This document shows positions 42,573-52,150 of a stretch of 64,000 nucleotides of DNA, one piece after another; the stretch's first letter is position 1, and each line of letters begins with the position of its first letter. The notes beneath the pieces are model-generated. The model made no database searches. It was given only the letters and a program-made list of their open reading frames with translations, and was not told the DNA's origin. Source of the DNA: Mycolicibacterium phlei (GTDB taxonomy: Bacteria; Actinomycetota; Actinomycetes; Mycobacteriales; Mycobacteriaceae); the NCBI RefSeq assembly GCF_001583415.1, contig NZ_CP014475.1, forward strand, positions 3,782,001-3,846,000, written 5' to 3'. Made by a program: the position numbers and the translations under genes.

Positions 42573-43846
42573 CGGGCCGCCCCCACCGGTGCGCGTTCTG
42601 CCTTGTACGCCTCGACCCAGTCGACGGCGACCTTGTGCAGGTGCCGGACCAGGATCTCCTGGTCGCTGAGCGGGAAGTCGTCGACGATCGGTTCGTCCAG
42701 ACCGTATTCCAGCGCGGCCTGGGTGCCGCCGAGCATGCCGGCGTCCTGAAGCGCGAACTCCTTGAGCACCACGGCCGCCACCTCGTGCTCGATGCGCTCG
42801 CGCACCGTGCGGGCGGGATGGAAGGCGGTGTAGGCCTCGAACTTGTGGGTGTTGTGCGACGTCGGCCAGTACCGGTAGAGCAGGTACCAGCCGTGGTAGA
42901 TGAGGATCTCCAGGTTCGGGAAGATCTGGAAGTTGGTGATGCCCCACGGCTCGATGTTGCCCGGGTTCAGCCCGGCGGACTGGTGCGTCTCGGGAGTGCG
43001 CCACGGGCCGACAAGCCCACTGCGCGTTGCCCGTTCGACCGGGTACATGTACTCGGGCGGCAGCAGCCAGCGCCGGGTGCCCGCGGTGGACACCAACCGG
43101 TGCGGACCGTCGATCTGGAAGTGCCCGCACTCGAAGGTGGCGTTGGGCTGGCGTACCGCGCTGGGCACCTGCTGGCTGTGCAGCGACGGCACGTGGTAGT
43201 ACTCCTGGAACGCGTCGGCGAAGATCTTCCAGTTGCTGTTGTTGTGCGCCTCGAACTCGTAGCGCTCGGTCATCAGGTGGAACGGGTAGTCGTCGAGCGC
43301 GGTGATCATCGGGCCGAGGAACTCGCGCAGGCTCCACTTCGGTTCGGGGTCGAAGTTGATGAAGATGAAGCCGTTCCACACGTCGCAGTTGACCGGTTTG
43401 AGGCCGTAGCGTTCGGTGTCGAGGTCGAAGAACTCGTCCTGCTGCTGGACGAAGGTCAGTTCACCCTTGAGGTCGTAGCGCCAGCCGTGGTACTTGCAGG
43501 TGAACTGCCGGCAGGTGCCCTTGACGTCCTCGCCGGGATAGTCGTTCCACACCAGCTTGTTTCCGCGGTGCCGGCAGACGTTGTAGAACGCGCGGATCTG
43601 GTCGTCCTTGCCGCGCACCACGATCACCGACACCTTGGCGGCGTCGATCTGCTTGGTCAGGTAGCTGCCCACACGCGGCAGCTCCTCGACGCGGGCGATG
43701 TTGAGCCAGGCCCGCTTGAACACCGCCTCACGCTCGAGTTCGTAGAACTCCGGTGAGGTCGAGTCGCGGAACGAGATCGGACCGGTGCCGAGCTCGGGGT
43801 AATGCTCGGTCCAGCTGCCCTCCGCCGGTTTGGGCCACTTCCCCAT
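42569..43846 (-). CDS. Rieske non-heme iron oxygenase, alpha subunit (copy 1)
   Basis: A 425-aa ring-hydroxylating oxygenase alpha subunit. Rieske ligands are Cys91, His93, Cys117 and His120 (NVCRHRGN, FTCKYHGW). The mononuclear iron site is expected from NWKIFADAFQEYYHVPSLH with His218 and His223. The C-terminal catalytic domain is full length. It starts after GAGG at ATG 43846. It would use electrons from the flavin/2Fe-2S reductase at 44649. It is a paralog of 47815-49080 with identical spacing of all ligands. Confidence 0.95.
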   Translation of the reverse strand: MGKWPKPAEGSWTEHYPELGTGPISFRDSTSPEFYELEREAVFKRAWLNIARVEELPRVGSYLTKQIDAAKVSVIVVRGKDDQIRAFYNVCRHRGNKLVWNDYPGEDVKGTCRQFTCKYHGWRYDLKGELTFVQQQDEFFDLDTERYGLKPVNCDVWNGFIFINFDPEPKWSLREFLGPMITALDDYPFHLMTERYEFEAHNNSNWKIFADAFQEYYHVPSLHSQQVPSAVRQPNATFECGHFQIDGPHRLVSTAGTRRWLLPPEYMYPVERATRSGLVGPWRTPETHQSAGLNPGNIEPWGITNFQIFPNLEILIYHGWYLLYRYWPTSHNTHKFEAYTAFHPARTVRERIEHEVAAVVLKEFALQDAGMLGGTQAALEYGLDEPIVDDFPLSDQEILVRHLHKVAVDWVEAYKAERAPVGAAR

Positions 43847-43880
43847 GCGAACCTCCTCGTGATTGCCTGCGCTGCGCGGC

Positions 43881-44624
43881 TCAGAGCACCGAGCCGCCGT
43901 TGACGCCCAGCACCTGCCCGGTGATGAATCCGGCCTCCTCTGAGCACAGGAAGCCCACGGCCGCGGCGATGTCGTCGCCGGTGCCCAGGTGCCCGACCGG
44001 AATTCCGGCCGCCATCTGCTCGTTGGGCGGCAGCAGCCCGGCGGCCTGCGACTGGTGCTGCATCGGCGTCTCGATTCCCGACGGCGGGATGTTGTTGACC
44101 GTGATCCCGGTCGGACCGTACTCGCGGGCAAGCGATTTCGTCAGCGAGATGAGTGCGCCCTTGGAGGCGGCGTAGTGCGCCATCTTCGGCGAGCCGCGCT
44201 GCGCGCTCGACGACGAGATCATCACGATCCGGCCCCAGCCGGCTTCCAGCATGTCCGGTATCGCCACCTGGCAGCAGTGAAACGTCCCGGTCAGGTTGAC
44301 GTCGATCAGCCGCTGCCAGGCCTGCTCGGTGATCTCGGTGAACGGCGCGAAGTCGACGACGCCGGCGCTGGTCACCAGGATGTGCACCGGGCCGAGTTCG
44401 GTGCGGACCTTGGCGAACGCGTCGTCGACGGCGCGGCGGTCGCTGACGTCGACGGCCACCCCGAGCGCGGTGACCCCCGCACCGCGCAGATCCTCGGCGA
44501 CCCGTTGGGCGGCATCGCCGTTGACGTCGAGCACCGCGACCTTGTGCCCGCGCCTGCCGAGTTCGTGGCAGGTGGCCTCCCCCATTCCGGAGGCACCGCC
44601 GGTCACCACCGCGACGCGGGTCAT
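43881..44624 (-). CDS. Short-chain dehydrogenase/reductase
   Basis: An SDR of 247 aa with TGGASGMG near the N terminus, VTSAG in the fourth strand and the catalytic HYAASKGAL. Its middle (DMLEAGWGRIVMISSSSAQR) is close to that of the SDR at 20521. I use the ATG at 44624; a GTG at 44645 would add seven residues. Placed between reductase and Rieske oxygenase, it likely oxidises the hydroxylated product to a ketone or catechol. Confidence 0.93.
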   Translation of the reverse strand: MTRVAVVTGGASGMGEATCHELGRRGHKVAVLDVNGDAAQRVAEDLRGAGVTALGVAVDVSDRRAVDDAFAKVRTELGPVHILVTSAGVVDFAPFTEITEQAWQRLIDVNLTGTFHCCQVAIPDMLEAGWGRIVMISSSSAQRGSPKMAHYAASKGALISLTKSLAREYGPTGITVNNIPPSGIETPMQHQSQAAGLLPPNEQMAAGIPVGHLGTGDDIAAAVGFLCSEEAGFITGQVLGVNGGSVL

Positions 44625-44648
44625 CGGGTCTGTCCCATCACGCACACC

Positions 44649-45680
44649 TCACTCGTAGACCACGTGGACCGTGGGACTGGTCGGCACCGACTGGCAGGTC
44701 AGCACCCAGCCGTCGGCGACCTCGTCGTCGTCGAGCGCGTCGTTGTTCAGCATGCGTGCCGAACCGCACACGACGCGCGCCATACACGTTCCGCAGGAAC
44801 CGGTTTCGCACGACGACGGGGCGCGCAGCCCGGCCATGCGGGCGGTCTGCAGCAGCGTGTTACCCGGCCGGTACTCCACCGTGGTGGTCCTTCGGTCGAG
44901 TTCGATGACGATCTCCGTGGTCTGCGCGGTGGCCTCGGCCAGCGTGACCGGCGCCGGCGCGACGGAGAACCGTTCGAGGTGCACCCGGTCGCGCGGGACA
45001 CCCATGTTCAGCAGCGTGTGCTCGACGGTGTCCATGAACGGTCCGGGACCGCAGATGTAGTAGTCCACGTCGCGGCTGATGGTCCGATCGGAGTTGACGA
45101 ACGCCGCGACGGCACCGGACCGGACGACGCCGGCCTCCTCGTCGAAGTGGTGGGTCACCGTCAGCCGGTCGGGGTTGGCGGCGGCGAGGTCGTCGAGCGC
45201 CCTACCGAAGATCACCGAATCCCGAGTCCGGTTGGCGTAGAACAGCTTCACCCGTCGCCGGGTGGTGGCCAGCGCAGAACCCAGCAGCGAGAAGATCGGG
45301 GTGATCCCGCTGCCGCCCGCGAAGGCGACGATGTCGCGTTCGGCCTCGCCGAGGACGAACCGGCCGTCCGGCGGCAGGGCGCGGATCTGCTGGCCGGGTT
45401 CGGCGGTGTCGTTGAGGTAGTTGGAGACCAGCCCGCCGGGATCACGTTTGATGGTGATCCGCAGGTCGTTGCCGTTGTGCGGGAACGACGACATCGAGTA
45501 GCAGCGCCGGTGGTCGTTGCCCGCGACGGTGACCGCCAACGTCAGGAACTGGCCTGCGCGGTAGCGGAACTGCGCTGAGTGCTCGGCGGGCACGTCGAGC
45601 ACCAGGGATACCGCGTCATCGGTCTCGCGCACCACCTGCTTGATGCGCAGCGGCGCGAAATCGACAACTTGGTCCGACAT
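44649..45680 (-). CDS. Flavin/2Fe-2S oxygenase reductase (KshB-like)
   Basis: A 343-aa ferredoxin-NAD(P) reductase with a C-terminal plant-type 2Fe-2S domain. Flavin motif RRCYSMSSFP, pyridine-nucleotide motif FAGGSGITPIFSLLG with CGPGPFMDTVE, and cluster ligands SSCETGSCGTCMARVVCG plus a final Cys in LTCQS. This architecture is that of KshB/HmpD-type reductases, which supply Rieske oxygenases. It is the only such reductase in the window and probably serves both Rieske enzymes. It starts 12 bp after an operator-like motif. Confidence 0.94.
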   Translation of the reverse strand: MSDQVVDFAPLRIKQVVRETDDAVSLVLDVPAEHSAQFRYRAGQFLTLAVTVAGNDHRRCYSMSSFPHNGNDLRITIKRDPGGLVSNYLNDTAEPGQQIRALPPDGRFVLGEAERDIVAFAGGSGITPIFSLLGSALATTRRRVKLFYANRTRDSVIFGRALDDLAAANPDRLTVTHHFDEEAGVVRSGAVAAFVNSDRTISRDVDYYICGPGPFMDTVEHTLLNMGVPRDRVHLERFSVAPAPVTLAEATAQTTEIVIELDRRTTTVEYRPGNTLLQTARMAGLRAPSSCETGSCGTCMARVVCGSARMLNNDALDDDEVADGWVLTCQSVPTSPTVHVVYE

Positions 45681-45691
45681 CGCGCTCACAG

Positions 45692-45710
45692 TATCAAGTA
45701 CTTGCGATTG
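45692..45710 (-). promoter_or_regulatory. TATCAAGTACTTGCGATTG operator/promoter motif
   Basis: The 19-bp motif differs in one base from the reverse complement of 49154-49172. In both cases it ends about 12 bp before a start codon, here that of the reductase. The core TATCAAGTACTT contains the palindrome AAGTACTT and also occurs at 55792. Read toward the gene it gives GATACT, a plausible -10, so binding would block transcription. It resembles the recalled KstR2 pattern (AnCAAGnnCTTGnT). Confidence 0.55.
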
Positions 45711-45743
45711 AGGGCAAGGGTGCACGGCTTCAACATGGGGGGG

Positions 45744-46214
45744 CTAGTCGATGTGGTCGTCGGCCAGGGTGTGTCCGGTGCCCTTCTCCACCACCCGGGC
45801 CAGCAGGTCACGCAGGGTGCGCTGCTCGTCGGGGGTGAGGACGCCGAACACCTTCTCGTGGGCGGCGATCGCGTCGCCGACGACCTCGGTGGCGACCTTG
45901 TGGCCCTCATCGGTGAGGTAGGCCTTGAGGATTCGCGCGTGCTGCGGATCGGGGCGGCGTTCGACGAGCCCGCGCTGCTCGAGAGCCTTGAGCGCGAGCT
46001 GCACACCCTGCGGGGTGATCAGCAGCCGGCGGGCCAGTTCGGCACCCGACAAGCCGGGCTCGTTGGCCAGCTGACGCAGCACACCGATCTGGGCGGTACT
46101 GACCCCGTGCTGGCTGACCGCGTCGTTGACCGCGGTGAGCGCGAAGTACCAGGCCTGTTTGAGATGCCACAGGATGTTGTCGCCGAGCTCCATGCCCAGG
46201 TCGTCGTCAGGCAT
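45744..46214 (-). CDS. MarR-family regulator
   Basis: A 156-aa winged-helix regulator. The DNA-binding helices lie in LSGAELARRLLITPQGVQLA, followed by the wing ERRPDPQHARILKAYLTDEG. Its start overlaps the end of the upstream amidohydrolase gene by 8 bp. Located in the middle of the Rieske operon and directly before the reductase promoter motif, it is a candidate regulator of the TATCAAGTACTT sites, probably responding to a pathway intermediate. Confidence 0.93.
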   Translation of the reverse strand: MPDDDLGMELGDNILWHLKQAWYFALTAVNDAVSQHGVSTAQIGVLRQLANEPGLSGAELARRLLITPQGVQLALKALEQRGLVERRPDPQHARILKAYLTDEGHKVATEVVGDAIAAHEKVFGVLTPDEQRTLRDLLARVVEKGTGHTLADDHID

Positions 46215-47487
46215 GTCCGGTTCCCCCCTCGCCGCTGGAGACGTCGTCGCGGTAGATCTGCCCGTCCTTCATCACGAATCGGACATCGAGGGTAGTGGCG
46301 ATGTCGCGGGACGGATCACCCGGCACCGCCACGATGTCGGCAAGGTAACCGGGGGCCAGCCGGCCCAGTTCGTCGGCGGCGTCGATCAGCTCGGCGGCGG
46401 TGACGGTCGCGGCGCGCAGCGCCTGCATCGGCGTCATCCCGCGGTCGACCAGCGCACACAGCTCCTTGGCGTTCTGGCCGTGCGGGATGGCGGGCGCGTC
46501 GGTGCCGCAGGCGATCCTGACGCCCGCCGCGATCGCCCGCGGCAGCATGGCCTTGGCCCGCGGGAACACCTCCTCGGCCTTCCTGCGCAGCTCCGGGGCG
46601 ATCCGGTCGACGGCCATCGCGTCGGTCAGGTACGTCGTCGACACCAGGAACGTGCCGTGGTCGACCATCATCTGCAGGGTCTCGTCACTGGCCAGAAAGC
46701 CGTGTTCGATGCAGTCGATACCGGCCCGGATACAGGCCTGGATCGCCTTGTCCCCCACCGCATGGGCGGCCACCTTCACCCCGGCGCGGTGCGCCTCGTC
46801 GGCGATGGCCTCGAACTCGGCGTCGCTGTACTGCTGCGCGCCGGGCGAGGTGCTGTGTGACATCACCCCGCCGGACGCCGAGACCTTGATCAGCTTGGCG
46901 CCGTGCCGGATCTGGTAGCGCACGCTGGCGATGACGTCGGGTACGCCGTTGGCGATGCCCTCGGCCACCGACAGCGGCATGACGCCGGGCGCCAACCGCT
47001 GGAACACCGTCGGGTCGAGGTGTCCGCCGTACGGGGTGATCGCGTGGCCCGCCGGATAGATCCGCGGTCCGACGTGCCAACCCTGGTCGATCGCGCGCTG
47101 CAGCGCGACGTCGAGCAGATACCCGCCCGTCTTGACCATCAGGCCGAGGTTGCGCACCGTGGTGAACCCGGCTTCCAGCGTCGTCCTGGCGTTCACCGCA
47201 CCGCGCAGGGTGCGGTAGGCCGGGTCGTCCTGCACCCCGTGCATCGGGCTGGGCAGCCCCTCGGGTCCGCCCGGGCCGCCGATGAGGAAGTTGAGCTCCA
47301 TGTCCATCAGCCCGGGCAGCAGCGTGACGTCACCGAGATCGATATCGGCCACCGGATCCGTCGGCGGCTCAACCGGATTCACCGCGACGATGCGGTTGCC
47401 CTCGATCACCACCACCGCCGGCGAGCGCACCTCGCCTGCATCGACATCGGCCCAGCGCGCGGCGCGCAGGACGGTGGTGCCGGTCAC
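46207..47487 (-). CDS. Amidohydrolase family protein (imidazolonepropionase/prolidase-like) lacking HxH
   Basis: A 426-aa metal-dependent hydrolase fold. Lys of KVSASGG, His of VAAHAVGD, His of CIEHGF and Asp of GTDAPAIPHG are present. The normal first-strand HxH motif is replaced: LLPGLMDMELNF where the family has GLxDxHxH. Two metal ligands are therefore missing. It starts at a GTG overlapping the small-protein stop (GTGA). Function could be hydrolysis with a single metal, or a non-hydrolytic role. Confidence 0.88.
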   Translation of the reverse strand: MTGTTVLRAARWADVDAGEVRSPAVVVIEGNRIVAVNPVEPPTDPVADIDLGDVTLLPGLMDMELNFLIGGPGGPEGLPSPMHGVQDDPAYRTLRGAVNARTTLEAGFTTVRNLGLMVKTGGYLLDVALQRAIDQGWHVGPRIYPAGHAITPYGGHLDPTVFQRLAPGVMPLSVAEGIANGVPDVIASVRYQIRHGAKLIKVSASGGVMSHSTSPGAQQYSDAEFEAIADEAHRAGVKVAAHAVGDKAIQACIRAGIDCIEHGFLASDETLQMMVDHGTFLVSTTYLTDAMAVDRIAPELRRKAEEVFPRAKAMLPRAIAAGVRIACGTDAPAIPHGQNAKELCALVDRGMTPMQALRAATVTAAELIDAADELGRLAPGYLADIVAVPGDPSRDIATTLDVRFVMKDGQIYRDDVSSGEGGTGHA

Positions 47488-47813
47488 GGGACCGGTTCGA
47501 GCACGCAGTCCAGCGAGGTCGCGCCGGAGTCGGGGACCTTGGGCTGTTTCCAGCACTCGACCGGGAAGGACACCGTGATCATCGAGTACAGCAGGTGCAT
47601 CAGGTTCAGCACGTCCTCGGGCAGGTCGTCGAGGGAGAACTTGTCGCAGTAGGCGATCGCCTCCTCGGCGCGCGCGGTGACCGCGTCGTAGAACTCCTGC
47701 ATCTCGGTCATCGTGCTGGCCAGCCGCTTGGCGTAGCGCTCCGGCTCGGAGGCCAGGCACCAGTCGGAGAACCGTTCCAGGTCGGCGAACTCGGGTGGCA
47801 GTTTGGCGGTCAC
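47484..47813 (-). CDS. Small partner protein of Rieske oxygenase (copy 2), unknown family
   Basis: A 109-aa helical paralog of 42240-42572, sharing YCDKF-x-LDxLPEDxLNLxH and LxYSMxxVSxxVE. It starts at GTG one base after the Rieske oxygenase stop. Conservation of the central block across two otherwise diverged copies indicates a maintained interaction, probably with the oxygenase. No cofactor motif is visible. Confidence 0.85.
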   Translation of the reverse strand: MTAKLPPEFADLERFSDWCLASEPERYAKRLASTMTEMQEFYDAVTARAEEAIAYCDKFSLDDLPEDVLNLMHLLYSMITVSFPVECWKQPKVPDSGATSLDCVLEPVP

Positions 47814-47814
47814 G

Positions 47815-49080
47815 TCACACTCCTGCGGTCTTGCGCTCGTACTCCTGCACCCATGCGGCGGTCTCCTTGTGCAGATGCCGGATCAGCACCTCCTGATCGC
47901 ACAGCACGAAGTCGTCGAGCACCCGGGACTCGATCATCGACTGGGTGGCCTCCAGCGTGTTCGCGTCCTGCAGGCCGTACTCCTTGAACGACGCCGCCGC
48001 CAACTCCTGCGCGATGCGCTCGCGCGGGGTGCGCGGCTGCGGGAAGTACAGGTTGCCCTCGAAGATGTGAGTGTTGTACGACGTCGGCCAGTAGTGGTAG
48101 GTCAGATACCAGCCCTGGCCCCAGAACAGGATCACGAAGTTGGGGAACAGCTGGAACGAGTCCAGCCCCCACGGATCGCACTTGGCGGGGTTGAGCCCCT
48201 CCGGCATCGGTCCGAGGTCGGGTTTCTCCCACGGCCCGAAAAGCCCACTGCGGCAGATGTCTTCGATCGGTTTGCGCATCTCCTCCGACATCTCCCAGGC
48301 GCGCACACCGGAGGTGCTGACCAGGCGGTGCGGGCCCTCGATCCGGTAGTGCGGCGCCTCGAAGCCGGCCTCGGCGGCGGCCTTCGAGTACGCGGTCGGC
48401 GACTGGTTCGCGTGCAGCACCGGCGCGTGGTAGAACTCCTGGAACGCGTCCATGTAGAGCTTCCAGTTGGCCTTCACCTCGGAGCGGTAGGCGAACCGCG
48501 AGGTCATCTTGTCGAACGGATAACCCTCGAGCGCCGTGATCATCGGGCCGAGGAACTCCCGCAGTGACTGCTCGGGCTGCTTGGCGAAGTTGACGAAGAT
48601 GAAGCCCTCCCACACCTCGCAGTGCACCGGCACCAGGCCGTAGCGGCTCTTGTCGAGGTTGAAGAACTCCCCCTCCTGCTGCACGAACGTCAGGTTGCCG
48701 TCAAGGTCGTAGCGCCAGGCGTGGTACTTGCAGGTGAACTGGCGGCACACCCCGCTGGTCTCCTCCTGCGGCAGGTCGTTCCAGACCAGCTTGTTGCCGC
48801 GGTGCCGGCAGATGTTGTGAAACGCCTTGACCTCACCGGAGGCCGTGCGCACCACGATGATCGAGGTGTTGACGACCTTGAGTTCCTTGGTGAAGTAGCT
48901 GCCCTTGCGCGGAAGTTGTTCGACCCGACCGACATTCAGCCAGGCCCGCTTGAAGATCGCCTGGCGTTCCTTCTCGTAGAACTCGGGGCTGGCCGAGTCC
49001 TCGTAGGACACCGGATCGGTGCCCAGCTCCGGATAGTGCTGAGTCCAACTTCCCTCTGGCGGTTTGGGAAAGCGAGCCAT
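47815..49080 (-). CDS. Rieske non-heme iron oxygenase, alpha subunit (copy 2)
   Basis: A 421-aa alpha subunit with Cys91, His93, Cys117, His120 (NICRHRGN, FTCKYHAW) and mononuclear-iron residues His218 and His223 in NWKLYMDAFQEFYHAPVLH. It shares the N-terminal PEGSWTxHYPELGT and the ligand numbering with copy 1. It heads the long minus-strand operon and is divergent from an aldehyde dehydrogenase, with the TATCAA-type motif 74 bp upstream. There is no classical beta subunit; the 109-aa partner follows instead. Confidence 0.95.
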   Translation of the reverse strand: MARFPKPPEGSWTQHYPELGTDPVSYEDSASPEFYEKERQAIFKRAWLNVGRVEQLPRKGSYFTKELKVVNTSIIVVRTASGEVKAFHNICRHRGNKLVWNDLPQEETSGVCRQFTCKYHAWRYDLDGNLTFVQQEGEFFNLDKSRYGLVPVHCEVWEGFIFVNFAKQPEQSLREFLGPMITALEGYPFDKMTSRFAYRSEVKANWKLYMDAFQEFYHAPVLHANQSPTAYSKAAAEAGFEAPHYRIEGPHRLVSTSGVRAWEMSEEMRKPIEDICRSGLFGPWEKPDLGPMPEGLNPAKCDPWGLDSFQLFPNFVILFWGQGWYLTYHYWPTSYNTHIFEGNLYFPQPRTPRERIAQELAAASFKEYGLQDANTLEATQSMIESRVLDDFVLCDQEVLIRHLHKETAAWVQEYERKTAGV

Positions 49081-49153
49081 TGCCTACTCCTGTCGACCGC
49101 CCGGCGTGGACCGTGCCGGGAGTTGCAGCGCCGACGGTATATGCTCCAGATCA

Positions 49154-49172
49154 CAATCGCAAGTAGTTGATA
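49154..49172 (+). promoter_or_regulatory. CAATCGCAAGTAGTTGATA operator/promoter motif
   Basis: Reverse complement of the 45692-45710 motif with one mismatch. It ends about 13 bp before the aldehyde dehydrogenase ATG (49186) and lies 74 bp upstream of the divergent Rieske oxygenase start, so it could control both directions. Confidence 0.55.
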
Positions 49173-49185
49173 CAGGGGTGTGCAG

Positions 49186-50646
<1,461 letters not shown>

Positions 50647-50652
50647 AGGCCG

Positions 50653-51441
50653 ATGAACGACACGACACACGAACCGAACTTCGCCCGGCCGATCGCCCCG
50701 CATCGCGCGCGGATCTATCTCGGTGTGGCGGCGCTGACCGGCGCGGTGTTCCTCGGGATGACGATCGGCGTGCAGTTCGGGTTCATCGCGCCGACGTTGA
50801 CCTCCGACGTCATCGCCAACATGCTGTTCGGGATCCCGGTGATCCTGGTTCCCCTCGTGCTGCTGTGGGACGCGCCCGGGGAGAACCGCACCCGGCTCGA
50901 CCGGGCGGCGGAGCTGACGCTGTTCTACCTGCCCTACACGGCGTGCAGCCAGATCGGCTACGAATTGATGTTCCTCATCGGCCACCCGCTCGGATGGTGG
51001 ACTCCGACAACCGATCCCGGCTGGAAGTGGCTGTGGTGGCAGTACGCGCTCGCCGACACCCGCTACGTCAGCGGCAACCCGTGGATCTTCGCGCTGGAGG
51101 TCGTCGGCGTCACCACCGGCGTGGTCGTGTTCCTCATGTGGACCCGGTTGATCAAGCCGGAGCTGTCACAGGAGTCGCGGATCCGCTGCCTGTGGGTCGC
51201 CTTCGCCGGATGTTCGGTCCTGATGGCCAGCACCGCGGTGTACTTCCTGGCCGAGGTCGGCGCCGGCTTCGCCGACATCGGTCAGGGCGCGTACGGCATC
51301 GGGTTCAAGTTCATCGCCGAGAACGTCCCGTTCATCGTGCTGCCGCCGCTGGTGCTGTACGCGATCCATCTGCAGATCGACTACCTGACCCGCCGGGCGG
51401 GTGCGGCGGCGGCGCCGTCGGCGCGGCTGACGTCGGGCTGA
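50653..51441 (+). CDS. Emopamil-binding protein (EBP)-like membrane protein
   Basis: A 262-aa membrane protein with about five or six hydrophobic segments. Its second half follows the sterol delta8-delta7 isomerase EBP family: LWWQYALADTRYV against the human LWKEYAKGDSRYI, then FALEVVGV, VYFLAEVGAGF against VLYFLTEHRDGF, and AENVPFIVLPPLVLYAIHLQ against [20 protein letters not shown] (human sequence recalled from memory). EBP active-site residues Glu80, Glu122 and Asn193 correspond to Glu104, Glu149 and Asn224; His76 is replaced by Gln100. It may isomerise or bind an isoprenoid or sterol-like double bond. It is co-transcribed with an aldehyde dehydrogenase. Confidence 0.8.
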   Translation: MNDTTHEPNFARPIAPHRARIYLGVAALTGAVFLGMTIGVQFGFIAPTLTSDVIANMLFGIPVILVPLVLLWDAPGENRTRLDRAAELTLFYLPYTACSQIGYELMFLIGHPLGWWTPTTDPGWKWLWWQYALADTRYVSGNPWIFALEVVGVTTGVVVFLMWTRLIKPELSQESRIRCLWVAFAGCSVLMASTAVYFLAEVGAGFADIGQGAYGIGFKFIAENVPFIVLPPLVLYAIHLQIDYLTRRAGAAAAPSARLTSG

Positions 51442-51442
51442 G

Positions 51443-52045
51443 TCAGGGCAGTTTGATCGCCGCGATGTACATGTCGACGATCGGCCGGTAGAGGTCGATG
51501 TCGTCGAGCTCGCTGGCGAGCACGATCGCGTCGCTGGTGGCGATCAGCACCCGGGCCAGGGTCAGCGGCGGGATCAGCAGGGTGCCGCCGAGCTGCTCGA
51601 CGCCCTTGACGATGAAGTCCGCCAGCGCCTCGGCCACCTCGGTGCGCTTGGCGGACACGCGTTCGCGGGCCTCGGGATTGCGCAGCAGATACAGGGTGAA
51701 CTCGTGGCCGAGCGCCGCGTGGTCGGCGCCCCGGTCGCGGCTGAGCTCACGCCACCGCTGCGCGATCCGGTCGCGCTCGTGTTCGCCCACCTGACTGGCC
51801 GCCGACATCACCTCGGCGAAGTTGTCGAAGTAGCGCCGCCAATAGCGGTCGCTGACGGCCAGGAACAGGTCCTCCTTGGTGGCGAAGTGCTTGTAGATCG
51901 CCCCCTTGGTGTAGCCGGCGGCGTACGCGATGTCGTCGAGAGTGGCTGCCGTGAAGCCCTTCTCGCCGAAGACGTTCTCGGCGGCGTCGAGCAGCAGGGT
52001 CCGGGTGTGCTCGAGCCTGCGCTCCCGCGTCCACCGCTCAACCAT
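51443..52045 (-). CDS. TetR-family regulator
   Basis: A 200-aa regulator with the helix-turn-helix ATLDDIAYAAGYTKGAIYKH (residues about 34-53) and KEDLFLAVSDRYWRRYF after it. It is divergent from the AveC-like gene, and the 105-bp gap holds a short palindrome. It likely controls the AveC-NorQ-NorD operon and itself. Its end is one base from the EBP-like stop (convergent). Confidence 0.93.
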   Translation of the reverse strand: MVERWTRERRLEHTRTLLLDAAENVFGEKGFTAATLDDIAYAAGYTKGAIYKHFATKEDLFLAVSDRYWRRYFDNFAEVMSAASQVGEHERDRIAQRWRELSRDRGADHAALGHEFTLYLLRNPEARERVSAKRTEVAEALADFIVKGVEQLGGTLLIPPLTLARVLIATSDAIVLASELDDIDLYRPIVDMYIAAIKLP

Positions 52046-52091
52046 GCCGGAAGTCTGCCACAGGAATCTGAGAAACCATTGAGTTATTCAG

Positions 52092-52105
52092 ATACTGGTG
52101 AGTAT
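52092..52105. promoter_or_regulatory. ATACT-GGTG-AGTAT palindrome, probable TetR operator
   Basis: Perfect 5-bp arms (52092-52096, 52101-52105) around GGTG, between divergent TetR and AveC-like genes. A wider ATCTGA/TCAGAT pair partly overlaps it. AT-richness here also suits promoter elements. Confidence 0.5.
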
Positions 52106-52150
52106 ATTCGGCGCGAAATCGCGTTTCCGCTACGCGATCGAGGAGGCGTC

